Positions 1 to 7,061 are shown, counted from the stretch's first letter. The stretch is DNA of 10,548 nucleotides from CAZSAL01 sp964604825 (GCA_964604825.1 CAZSAL010000067.1:1-10548), one strand, 5' to 3'. The notes: generated by a model not told the origin, from the letters alone. Made by a program: numbers and translations.

Positions 1-113
1 CCTGAGTGCTGGGCCAGCGCTGGGAGTGCTGGAAGTGCGCTGGAATGGCGCTGGCCGCAATGATAGCGTCGGCTTCGGAGGCGGCGGTCAATGTGCCTTT
101 AAATACTGCCTAT

Positions 114-262
114 CCCTCCTGGGGAGAGGCCGCCCGCCGGACCTCTGGCGGGGCGGGTGAGGGCATCAATAAAGGCCCCTCACCCCATAAGAAAGCTTCC
201 TCCCCTCTTGCCTCACCGGGTCTTCGCCCACCCTCTCCCTCGGGGAGAGGGGAGGGTGAGGC
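114..262. repeat. Palindromic C/G-block repeats (cluster 1)
   Basis: The clearest copy is at 231-261. It has a CCCTCTCCC arm, a TCG centre, a GGAGAGGG arm and then a GGAGGGTGAGG tail. It is nested inside a wider hairpin formed by GCCTCACC at 210-217 and GGTGAGGC at 255-262. A related, more diverged copy runs from about 114 to 163, starting with CCCTCCTGGGGAGAGG and ending in GGGTGAGGG, and a CCCCTCACCCC block near 176-186 is an inverted version of the tail. The same architecture recurs inside the TolC-family gene (4231-4266), and a looser relative lies at 6937-6960. Such dispersed palindromes are usually intergenic and of unknown function; RNA hairpin or terminator roles are possible. Confidence 0.7.
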
Positions 263-300
263 TTACCTGGACACCGCTGGCGATACGCTACCAATTATCG

Positions 301-450
301 AATTCGGAAGTCGGAATGCGGAATTCGTCCCCGAACGGGGGACGGTCCCATCCTATGAATTTGACAGGGAAAGGGACGGAAGAAGGAATTCCTTCTTCCA
401 CACTCCGCACTCCGAACTCCGCATTAAATTCACTCCGCACTCCGCATTGG
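301..450. repeat. Short direct and inverted repeats (cluster 2)
   Basis: The 14-mer CACTCCGCACTCCG occurs at 401-414 and again at 431-444, exactly 30 bp apart. Each copy is followed by a version of ACTCCGCATT or CGCATT. The inverse word, TCGGAATGCGGAATTC, is at 311-326, so the two ends can partly pair. Between them is a perfect 22-bp palindrome at 378-399, centred on GAATTC with GGAAGAAG and CTTCTTCC arms. These are low-information, mobile-looking intergenic repeats. I see no coding potential and no recognisable transposon end. Confidence 0.6.
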
Positions 451-573
451 TTGTTGGAACTCGGCGGCGTGGGAGTAAGACCAAGTCTGGAGTGGACGTT
501 TTAAACAGGACTTCCGCCAATGCACGCGCCATTCACCTGTCCCATCTTTGTTGATGTTTTCATTGAACCGAGC

Positions 574-601
574 TTGACAGAAATCCTGTAATGGGTTAAA
601 T
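574..601 (+). promoter_or_regulatory. Possible sigma-70-type promoter
   Basis: A perfect TTGACA hexamer at 574-579 is followed 16 bp later by TTAAAT at 596-601 (4 of 6 matches to TATAAT). The -10 overlaps a short dyad, GGTTA-AA-TAACC (594-605), which could be an operator or simply A+T-rich promoter DNA. It would read into the short frame at 617 and possibly on into the efflux genes. This is a sequence-only prediction. Confidence 0.4.
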
Positions 602-616
602 AACCAGATAGGGTAT

Positions 617-907
617 ATGAAGAAATTTACGCTTTTAGCGATGTCCCTGATGGTCTTGGCCCTGGCAGGGCTTGCCTTTAAAGGGTCGCCGCAGCTTCAA
701 CGCCGGCGACTGGTCATTTCAGAAACTGCCGGCTTTACGCAGATCGTAAAACAGTTGATTGCAGATATCCCGGCGATAATACCGGATATTGCACCAACGC
801 CGTTTTTCGTACGCTGCTGCGCAGGAGTTGTCCGGCCGCTGAGAACCCCTTCTAGTCCATTCCTGTATTCTTCGAGTCAGAGATCCCCGCCTGTTGTTGC
901 CCTCTAA
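617..907 (+). pseudogene. Short signal-peptide-bearing frame, probably degenerate
   Basis: The frame begins MKKFTLLAMSLMVLALAGLAF, a convincing signal peptide or membrane anchor (Lys-Lys start, hydrophobic core about residues 4-21). After roughly residue 24 the 96-residue reading loses character, becoming Arg-, Pro- and Ser-rich with no recognisable domain. The start has only a weak, closely spaced AGGGT upstream. From about 682 another frame (682-855) reads a Cys-spaced stretch containing CRYPGDNTGYCTNAVF, which hints that a frameshift cut a small secreted Cys-rich protein. A second possibility is that this is the anchor of a lost RND adaptor protein, since an adaptor gene usually sits here, ahead of the pump. 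I do not recognise a family with confidence. It lies 82 bp before the RND gene, on the same strand. Confidence 0.35.
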
Positions 908-921
908 TCCCTACTTATAAA
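894..921 (+). promoter_or_regulatory. Weak candidate promoter for the efflux genes
   Basis: TTGTTG at 894-899 and TATAAA at 916-921 are separated by 16 bp. The -10 is good (5 of 6) and the -35 poor (3 of 6). A transcript from here would have a leader of about 60 nt before the RND start codon. Transcription from the 574-601 site is an alternative. Confidence 0.25.
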
Positions 922-989
922 CCCGTAAATAATTAATACGTCTGGCATTACGCAGTTGTTTTATTACATCTGAAAATAGTGAGAATTTT

Positions 990-3900
990 ATGACCCATTC
1001 GCCAAAAGAATCTTCGAAAGGCATAGCGGCTTTCGCTATTCAGCATCCTCATTTCACCATTGTTGCCTGGTTGATCGTAACCATTCTGGGCGGGCTCAGC
1101 CTGGCGCTGCTGCCGAAAGACCTGCTGCCTTCGGCCAACCTGCCGGCTGTGCAGATTTTGTCTTTTTATCCGGGGATGCCCGTTGATCACGTGGAACAGG
1201 ACCTGACCTATATGATCGAACGGTATACGGGCCAGGCTGTTGGCATGGAATCTCAGGAATCCCGTTCGCTCGTAGGAGTTAGCATCGTCAAAAACTTTTT
1301 TAATTCCAGCATTGACCTGAGCAATGCTATAGCCCAGACCGGGTCTCTGGTCATGTCCGTTTTGAGGAAGCTCCCTCCGGGCACTCAGCCGCCGCTGATC
1401 CTGCCTTTCGACCCCATGGCAGCAGTTCCTCTGGCCATGTGCGCGGTTGGCGGAGAGAATAAGAAACAGACCGAGCTTCAGGATATCGGCCGATACTGGG
1501 TGCAGAACGCGATTCAAAGCGTTCCCGGGGCTATGGCGCCTACCGTCATGGGAGGGAAAACCAGAGAGGCAATCGTTTATCTGGATCCCCGGAAACTGGC
1601 GAAGTTCAATTTTTCACCGGTGCAGGTCATGGAAAAATTAAGCGCCATGAACACCTTTGTTCCCGCCGGAGACATGAAGATGGGGCATTATGACTACCAG
1701 ATCGTCTCCAACGGCCTGGTGGAAAACCTCGACGACATTAATAACTTTTATCTGCGATCGCAGAACGGCGTTCCCGTTCAGGTCAAGGATATCGGTCACG
1801 CCGAAGATGCCAGCGCGATTCAAACCAACGTGGTTCTGATTGATGGGAAGCCGCAGGTCTATGTACCGATTTACCGCCAGCCCGGGGCCAATTCCCTTCA
1901 GGTAATCGATGATGTCAGGCATTCCATCAAACGTCTGGAATCGACATTGAACGGATTCAGGCTGACCATGGTCAGCGACCAGACGGTTTTTATCCGCAAG
2001 GCGATTGAATCAATCAGCCATGAGGCGCTGATCGGCGGCGGGCTTGCGGCCATCATGGTCCTGTTTTTCCTCGGGAGCGTGAGCGCCACGTTCGCCGTAA
2101 TGCTTGCCTTGCCGCTTTCCCTGCTGGGAGCCTTCCTGGGGTTAAAAGCGGCGGGACAGACGCTTAACGTGATGACTCTGGGCGGACTGGCTCTGTCCGT
2201 GGGCGTCCTTGTGGATAACGCAATTGTTGTGATTGAAGTGATTATGAAAAAACGTTCGCAGGGACTGTCTCCCAAAGAGGCGTCGTTTCGGGGAGCGCAG
2301 GAAGTGGCGATGCCCGTACTGGCCTCGACGATTTCCATCATGATCGTTTTCTTCCCGGTGGTATTTTTACAGGGAGTCGTCCGTATTTTGTTTTCGGCTC
2401 TTTCGATCGCGGTAATTTCCGCCATGGCCGCGTCCTATTTCGCCGCCATGACGGTTATTCCTCTTTACACTACGCACTTCCTGAAAGACGGCGAATCCTC
2501 CAGCGCCGGCATCTTCGGCTGGATTCAGCGGCGGATACATCAGGTGACGGAAAGCTACGGGAGAAGTTTGCGATGGGTTGTTTTACGGAGGACGAGAGTT
2601 TTGTTGTCGTCTCTTGCTGTGCTGCTTTTGACCGGAGGGGTGTTTGTCAGGCACATCGGCGCGGAACTGTTCCCCCGCGCGGATGCCGGGAGTTTCCGGC
2701 TGGACATGCGCGGTCCCACGGGAATCCGTATTGAAGATGCGACGGAACTGGCCAGGCGGGTGGAAGCGAAACTCCGGGAATACATTCCGCCCGATGATCT
2801 CAAGATGATCATTATGAACGCCGGCGTGTATTACGGTTACTCCGCGGCCTTTACGCCCAATTCCGGCCCGCAGGACGTATTTTTTAATGTGGAGCTTACA
2901 GAGAATCGCCGGCATACCTCCCAGTATTACGCCAAGATCATCCGCGAACGCCTGCCGCGGCAATTCCCTGATGTGGAGTTCGGCATTGAGCTGGGGGGCC
3001 TGTTGACCTCCGCTTTAAACGGGGGGTTGTTGTCTCCGATTGACGTTCAGATTGAAGGACCGGCGCATGAAAAATCCCATGAAATTGGAGTTGAACTGGC
3101 AGAACAGATCAAAAAAATACCGGGCGCAGTGGATGTCCGGGTCGCGCAGCGGTTCGATGCTCCCCAGATCAAGCTGACAGTCGACCGTCAAAAGGCCAGC
3201 CGCGTGGGATTGACTCCGGATGAAACCATTAAGAACGTGGTCAGCGCGGTGTCGAACAGCGTCAGCTACAACCTGGCCATCTGGATCGATCCCAGGACGG
3301 GCATCGATTATCCTTTCGGGGTGCAGTATCCCGAGAGCGAGATTGACAGCATGAGCGAACTGATGAACATCCCTATAACGAGCCGGGAACAGGACCGGGG
3401 CGTTCCGCTGAAGAATTTCGCTCAAACGGCTTTCTTCAAAGGCCCGATCGAGCTGAATCATGAAAATCTTATGCCTGTCATCGATATTTATCTTGATGCG
3501 CAGGGAAGGGATATTTCCGGCGTAGCCAGCGACGTTCAGAAAATTGTGAATCGTGAGACATATCCGGCCGGCTACAGGGTAAAGATCCGCGGTGAAATTT
3601 CGGCCATGAAGGATGCGGTGGGGTCGTTGGGCGGAGGCTTTCTGCTGGCCGCAGTTCTGGTTTATCTGATTCTGGTGGTGCAGTTCCGCTCCTTCCTGCT
3701 TCCGGCAATCATGATGACGACCGTTCCCATGGGAATGGTAGGAGTGATCGTGATGCTGGCTGTGACGCACACCTACTTCAGCATCCAGGCGGCTATCGGA
3801 TGCATCTTTGTGATCGGCGTGACGGTTGCCAACGGAGTTCTGCTCGTGGAATATATCCTTGAATGCTCGGAGGTGGAGCCGGAAGTTGATGAGGCCATCG

Positions 3901-4175
3901 TCAAAGGAGCGAAAGCGCGGCTCCGGCCCATCACGATGACGGCTTTGGCTTCGATGCTGGGACTCCTTCCCATGGCTTTGGGGTTGGGACGCGGAGCCGA
4001 AGCCAACATCCCGCTTGGCCGCGCTGTGATCGGGGGACAGCTGCTGGCTACGTTCCTCAATTTTTATCTGGTGCCGGCGCTGTTCCGCCTCCTCTATGGG
4101 AATATCAAAAAGAACCCCGCTCTTGAGGCTGTGATGCACGATCAGATCGCACGGGAGAATGTCCATGAAAGTTAA
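990..4175 (+). CDS. RND-family efflux transporter, inner-membrane permease
   Basis: At 1061 residues this has the usual length of an AcrB/CzcA-superfamily permease, which exports substrate from periplasm or inner membrane using the proton gradient, with an adaptor and an outer-membrane channel. TM1 is at about residues 22-41. The TM2-TM4 block (about 346-425) contains LSVGVLVDNAIVVIE, and the second membrane block (from about 887) contains TVANGVLLVEY, then ARLRPITMTALASMLGLLPMAL. Two large periplasmic loops lie between. Aligned by motif to E. coli AcrB, D407 is kept (D409) and R971 is kept (R977), but D408 is Asn (N410) and K940 is Ala (A947). The pump may therefore use a simplified relay, as in RND branches with a single TM4 aspartate. 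The heavy-metal type is not supported by any motif I can see, so the substrate is unknown. It overlaps the channel gene; no adaptor gene is adjacent. Confidence 0.93.
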   Translation: MTHSPKESSKGIAAFAIQHPHFTIVAWLIVTILGGLSLALLPKDLLPSANLPAVQILSFYPGMPVDHVEQDLTYMIERYTGQAVGMESQESRSLVGVSIVKNFFNSSIDLSNAIAQTGSLVMSVLRKLPPGTQPPLILPFDPMAAVPLAMCAVGGENKKQTELQDIGRYWVQNAIQSVPGAMAPTVMGGKTREAIVYLDPRKLAKFNFSPVQVMEKLSAMNTFVPAGDMKMGHYDYQIVSNGLVENLDDINNFYLRSQNGVPVQVKDIGHAEDASAIQTNVVLIDGKPQVYVPIYRQPGANSLQVIDDVRHSIKRLESTLNGFRLTMVSDQTVFIRKAIESISHEALIGGGLAAIMVLFFLGSVSATFAVMLALPLSLLGAFLGLKAAGQTLNVMTLGGLALSVGVLVDNAIVVIEVIMKKRSQGLSPKEASFRGAQEVAMPVLASTISIMIVFFPVVFLQGVVRILFSALSIAVISAMAASYFAAMTVIPLYTTHFLKDGESSSAGIFGWIQRRIHQVTESYGRSLRWVVLRRTRVLLSSLAVLLLTGGVFVRHIGAELFPRADAGSFRLDMRGPTGIRIEDATELARRVEAKLREYIPPDDLKMIIMNAGVYYGYSAAFTPNSGPQDVFFNVELTENRRHTSQYYAKIIRERLPRQFPDVEFGIELGGLLTSALNGGLLSPIDVQIEGPAHEKSHEIGVELAEQIKKIPGAVDVRVAQRFDAPQIKLTVDRQKASRVGLTPDETIKNVVSAVSNSVSYNLAIWIDPRTGIDYPFGVQYPESEIDSMSELMNIPITSREQDRGVPLKNFAQTAFFKGPIELNHENLMPVIDIYLDAQGRDISGVASDVQKIVNRETYPAGYRVKIRGEISAMKDAVGSLGGGFLLAAVLVYLILVVQFRSFLLPAIMMTTVPMGMVGVIVMLAVTHTYFSIQAAIGCIFVIGVTVANGVLLVEYILECSEVEPEVDEAIVKGAKARLRPITMTALASMLGLLPMALGLGRGAEANIPLGRAVIGGQLLATFLNFYLVPALFRLLYGNIKKNPALEAVMHDQIARENVHES

Positions 4176-5478
4176 TATAGGGCTTACGGTCATAGTCATT
4201 TTGATCGCAACGACGAATATTCACCCGGCGCCCTTTCCCCTCGAGGGAAAGGGAGGGGGTGAGGGGCGGTCGTCGCTGCATCCACTGACCATCCCGGAAG
4301 TTTTAAAGCTCGCGGAACAGGTCAGCCCGGATCTTAAGGCATCCCTTCAACGCGAACGCGCGGCACAGCAGAACATTTCCATCCTGAAGGCTCTTTATTT
4401 GCCGACATTAAATGCGGAAGCGATTGATTCTTTCGGCTTTCCTGGATCTTCCGGCGCTTTAGGCGTCAGCGGACTGATGGGGTCGCCGTTCCGTTCGGGT
4501 CCCGCCGCCGGAATGACGGGCAGTCTCACGCTTTTTGACTGGGGTCGCGGCTACAGCGTAGAGGCCTCGAAAGCCGAATTGAAGTCGGTTCAGGAGCAGA
4601 CCAGAATCACGCGCTACGGGATTGACCAGTTTGCACTGCAGCTGTTTCTGGATGCCGGCCGGTTCCGGGGCCAAAACGAAGCCTACGCGCAAATCGCCGC
4701 CGAGGTGTCCAGGGTTGCCAGAGAGGTCGATAAATTTGTCCGTACGGGACAACGCTCCGTTGTGGACCGGCTCTTAATTCAGGATCAAACCACTGAGGCG
4801 CAGATGACAGCCGCGGCTTTCCAGAAGCGCTATGAGGTGGCTCTGCGGCGCGTGGCTCTGGCTGTGGGTTTGCCCGCGAACAGCCTTTCCTGCCCTTCGT
4901 CGGAACAATTATCTGAACAATCTTTGATTTTCCTGCATGCGGGGTACGGAAGCCCCTTGATTGCGCAGGCTGCAGATCTGGCGCAGGCCGCGCACACGAA
5001 CGTCTCGTATTACTCCGCGCAAAATCTACCGAAATTAAAAGCCACGGCCAGCGCGGGAGATATGGATGAATCACGATTGGTGGATAAAAAATATTACTCC
5101 GGAGGATTTGGCGTCGATCTCCCTGTTTTCGAAGGGAACAGAATTACCAGCCAGATTCAGCAGGCGCAGGCCCTGGCCGCTCAGAAAGACCAGGATCTCG
5201 ATGCGGTGAAACTGCAGGTTGATGAATTAAACGCCCGATATGACGAGATTATCGAGGCATCCCGCGTGCAGATGGATTATCTGGCCAGGGAATTGGACGT
5301 AGCAAAAAAGGCCTTATCACTGGCAAAAGACCGCTATTATTCTTTTCAGGGAACGCTCGTGGATGTGCGCGAAGCCTTGCGTAATCTGGAACGCATTCAA
5401 AGTGAAATCATCGATGTTAAAAGCGACCTGCTGCTGGCGATAGGGTCAAAAGCCCTGCTGAACGGGGCCAGCATTTAG
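4165..5478 (+). CDS. TolC-family outer-membrane efflux channel
   Basis: This is the outer-membrane duct partner of the RND pump, 437 residues from the chosen start. ATG at 4165 is preferred over ATG at 4159 because GGGAG (4153-4157) lies 7 nt before it but only 1 nt before the other. Residues 1-22 form a signal peptide (hydrophobic core GLTVIVILIA, likely cut after HPA). Two OEP repeats follow. The first has TGSLTLFDWGRGY near residue 125 and the second GGFGVDLPVFEGNR near residues 313-326, both followed by long Ala/Gln/Glu-rich helices, as expected for the beta-strand plus helical-barrel design. Residues 23-34 (PFPLEGKGGGEG) are encoded by a palindromic repeat inserted in frame. The gene overlaps the RND gene by 11 bp, implying translational coupling, and ends in a 4-bp tail-to-tail overlap with the kinase gene. 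No terminator is visible between them. Confidence 0.9.
   Translation: MKVNIGLTVIVILIATTNIHPAPFPLEGKGGGEGRSSLHPLTIPEVLKLAEQVSPDLKASLQRERAAQQNISILKALYLPTLNAEAIDSFGFPGSSGALGVSGLMGSPFRSGPAAGMTGSLTLFDWGRGYSVEASKAELKSVQEQTRITRYGIDQFALQLFLDAGRFRGQNEAYAQIAAEVSRVAREVDKFVRTGQRSVVDRLLIQDQTTEAQMTAAAFQKRYEVALRRVALAVGLPANSLSCPSSEQLSEQSLIFLHAGYGSPLIAQAADLAQAAHTNVSYYSAQNLPKLKATASAGDMDESRLVDKKYYSGGFGVDLPVFEGNRITSQIQQAQALAAQKDQDLDAVKLQVDELNARYDEIIEASRVQMDYLARELDVAKKALSLAKDRYYSFQGTLVDVREALRNLERIQSEIIDVKSDLLLAIGSKALLNGASI
4231..4266 (+). repeat. Palindromic repeat inside the TolC-family gene
   Basis: This 36-bp stretch has CCCTTTCCC (4231-4239) and GGGAAAGGG (4245-4253) arms around CTCGA, then an AGGGGGTGAGGGG tail. 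It repeats the architecture of the intergenic copy at 231-261. Its length is exactly 12 codons, so the reading frame is kept. It sits directly after the predicted signal-peptide cleavage site, where an extra linker is likely to be tolerated. Confidence 0.7.
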
Positions 5479-6848
5479 CGCCCGGGAATGGTGAAAAAGA
5501 AACAGGCTCCGCCGGAAGGAATGTTTTCAGCCCAGATGCGCCCCCCGTGCCGTTCCACAGCCAGCCTGCAGAAGGCCAGGCCAAGGCCGAATCCTTTTGA
5601 TACCGCGTGCCCTTTTTGAAACTTTTCGAATATGACCTTAAGATCGTCCGGCAAAAGGCCTGGACCATGGTCGCGAATTTCGAAGCGCGCGCCTTCCGCA
5701 TCTGAACGCACCGTAACATTTATGGGATGTCCATTGGGACTGTGCTCAAAAGCATTGAAAAGAAGATTGTCGATAACCCGCCCCAGCAGGATGGGATCCG
5801 CTTTTACGGGGCACGGTTGATCGAGGCCGTTAAATTCGATCGTGATCCCGCGAGTTTGAGCGGTAAGCATGCTTTCTTCTATGCGCTGCTGAGCCAGTTG
5901 TGCCAGGTCGATCTGTTTTTCGTCGAGCCTGAAAGCGGGTTCTTCCAGGCGCGCTATCTGAAGGATCTCATCTACCATGCGCAGAATGCGGTTGTTGCTT
6001 TTTTTCATCAGCCGCAGCAAATCCCTTGCCTCGGCAGACCCCGCGGACTCTTCGCAAACATCAAGGCCGTTTTGGAGGCCGGCAAGCGGTCCTTTCAGGT
6101 CATGGATCACCATATTAACCATGTCCTGCCGTTTTTTCTCAGCAACGTCGCGGGCCGCTTCGGCTTCTTTGGCGTTATCCTGGCGTTTATTGAACGCGCG
6201 CGCGAGATCGGTTATTTCGTCGTTGCCTGTGATATCAAAGTGTGCGTAGTCATCGGAAGGGCGTGTTTTAACGTCTTTGGTGAATCGCTCCAATCTCCGG
6301 GCCAGCCCTTGCCCCAGCAAATAGGAACCAACTGCAAGGAACAGACAAAGTATCAACCCCAAAAGCATGCTGTTTTTGCGTATTTGTGCAGTCTCTTTGA
6401 AGATGCCTCCTACCCAAATGCCGACTTTGAGCTGTCCCAATAAACGGTCGTCAGAATAAACCCGCGCCCCCATAATCAAATTGCCATTTTCGGTTTGGGT
6501 GCCGCTGTATTTAAATTTTTGTCCACGATGCGCAGGATTTTCCACTCTTATCAGAGCCCTGCCAGAAGGCGCATCCACTTCGATGAAGGCGATTCTGCTT
6601 AGAGTAGATAAAGGACGCAGGTCAGTCTCAAGCCCCTTAATGTCGTTTTTTGGCAGATGTTCCCGGCAAAGCTCCGCTATGGATTCAAGTATGACCGTTC
6701 CGCTTGACCTGGTCCGTTCCCGTAATGCCGTTTGTGCGGCGCGATTTTGAAAGGCGACAAGAGTTCCAAGGCATAGAAGCCCAATGGAGAAAAACACTAA
6801 AGCAAAACGTCCTCCCATAGACAGGCGAAATCGAGTTCTACGTTCCAT
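5475..6848 (-). CDS. Membrane-bound sensor histidine kinase
   Basis: This 457-residue protein is a classical two-component sensor. TM1 is at about residues 14-34, then comes a periplasmic sensor region (about 35-157) that I do not recognise, TM2 at about 158-180, a HAMP linker (about 180-232) and a short coiled coil. The HisKA motif is VIHDLKGPLAGL with phospho-acceptor His249. The ATPase domain shows the N box (DNLLFNAFEHSP, 360-371), the G1 box (IRDHGPGL, 391-398) and the G2 box (GFGLGLAFCRLAVERHGG, 419-436), so it should be catalytically competent. No response regulator is encoded in the window, so it is an orphan here or its partner lies elsewhere. It is divergent from arsR and convergent with the channel gene. 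Control of the efflux, ars or pst genes is possible but unproven. The start codon has no clear ribosome binding site; Met11 is an alternative start. Confidence 0.9.
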   Translation of the reverse strand: MERRTRFRLSMGGRFALVFFSIGLLCLGTLVAFQNRAAQTALRERTRSSGTVILESIAELCREHLPKNDIKGLETDLRPLSTLSRIAFIEVDAPSGRALIRVENPAHRGQKFKYSGTQTENGNLIMGARVYSDDRLLGQLKVGIWVGGIFKETAQIRKNSMLLGLILCLFLAVGSYLLGQGLARRLERFTKDVKTRPSDDYAHFDITGNDEITDLARAFNKRQDNAKEAEAARDVAEKKRQDMVNMVIHDLKGPLAGLQNGLDVCEESAGSAEARDLLRLMKKSNNRILRMVDEILQIARLEEPAFRLDEKQIDLAQLAQQRIEESMLTAQTRGITIEFNGLDQPCPVKADPILLGRVIDNLLFNAFEHSPNGHPINVTVRSDAEGARFEIRDHGPGLLPDDLKVIFEKFQKGHAVSKGFGLGLAFCRLAVERHGGRIWAENIPSGGACFFFTIPGR

Positions 6849-6854
6849 GGAATC

Positions 6855-6878
6855 GATGTCTATTAGAACAAAGACATC
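6855..6878. promoter_or_regulatory. Dyad upstream of the kinase gene, possible operator
   Basis: GATGTCT (6855-6861) and AGACATC (6872-6878) form a perfect 7-bp inverted repeat with a 10-nt A+T-rich spacer. It lies only 6 bp upstream of the kinase start codon. The size and position suit a regulator-binding site or a leader hairpin for that gene. I cannot assign a protein to it. Confidence 0.35.
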
Positions 6879-6894
6879 AGCAATAAGTTGCGGC

Positions 6895-7023
6895 GAATCT
6901 CTTTAGTTGAGCGGCGAGGCCGTTCTACGACGTCTCATCCGCTCCCGCAAGGAGAGCGGCATTCGACAAAGGAACGGGAAGTAAACGGGTTCTGTCGGCC
7001 TCGCCGCTCAACTAAAGAGATTC
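6895..7023. mobile_element. 129-bp element with perfect 28-bp terminal inverted repeats
   Basis: Positions 6895-6922 are the exact reverse complement of 6996-7023 (each arm contains TTTAGTTGAGCGGCGAGG or its complement). They enclose 73 bp holding a smaller hairpin (CCGCTC at 6939-6944 with GAGCGG at 6954-6959) related to the C/G-block repeats elsewhere in the window. No gene fits inside. This suggests a MITE-like non-autonomous element or a long structured RNA/DNA hairpin between the kinase gene and arsR. The right end is followed by a tandem copy of the 9-mer AAGAGATTC (7015-7023 and 7024-7032). That word occurs inverted inside the left arm but is not duplicated beyond the left end, so a conventional target-site duplication is not shown. 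Confidence 0.55.
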
Positions 7024-7061
7024 AAGAGATTCAAAACTTTATCGCCAAATCTGATATCATC

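Larger units (their letters stand above)
1..616. other. Gene-free, repeat-rich region
   Basis: I see no convincing gene here. A frame stays open across about 6-554, but its translation is low-complexity and contains peptides such as PSPSGRGEGEA, which are what G+C-rich palindromic repeats give when translated. The first 60 bases are built from degenerate copies of a GTGCTGG-like word. Positions 114-262 and 301-450 hold the two repeat clusters described separately. A short hairpin (GTCCCC at 327-332 pairing with GGGGAC at 338-343) lies between them. Positions 451-573 show nothing recognisable. The end of a gene from further left could lie within the first 60 bases, but no frame there is identifiable. 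Confidence 0.6.

Noticed and set aside
1..60. Possible C-terminus of an upstream gene ending near position 60
   Set aside because: One frame does stop at about 61 after an unremarkable 20-residue stretch, but it is too short and repetitive to identify.
401..444. Direct repeats as a CRISPR array
   Set aside because: Only two 14-bp copies with a 16-bp gap, no further units and no cas genes.
6..554. 182-codon open frame on the plus strand near the left end
   Set aside because: Its residues follow the palindromic repeats (PSPSGRGEGEA and similar), there is no ribosome binding site, and composition is unlike a protein.
670..690. Programmed -1 frameshift in the 617 frame (CTTTAAAGGG)
   Set aside because: The bases do not form an X XXY YYZ slippery heptamer in the reading frame and no downstream stimulator is evident; degeneration or a sequence error is simpler.
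3015..4199. 394-codon open frame on the minus strand
   Set aside because: It is a His/Arg-rich antisense shadow of the RND permease, whose own frame shows clear family motifs throughout.
5727..6443. 238-codon plus-strand frame opposite the kinase gene
   Set aside because: The minus strand has all histidine-kinase motifs over the same DNA; the plus frame shows no recognisable domain and is a shadow.
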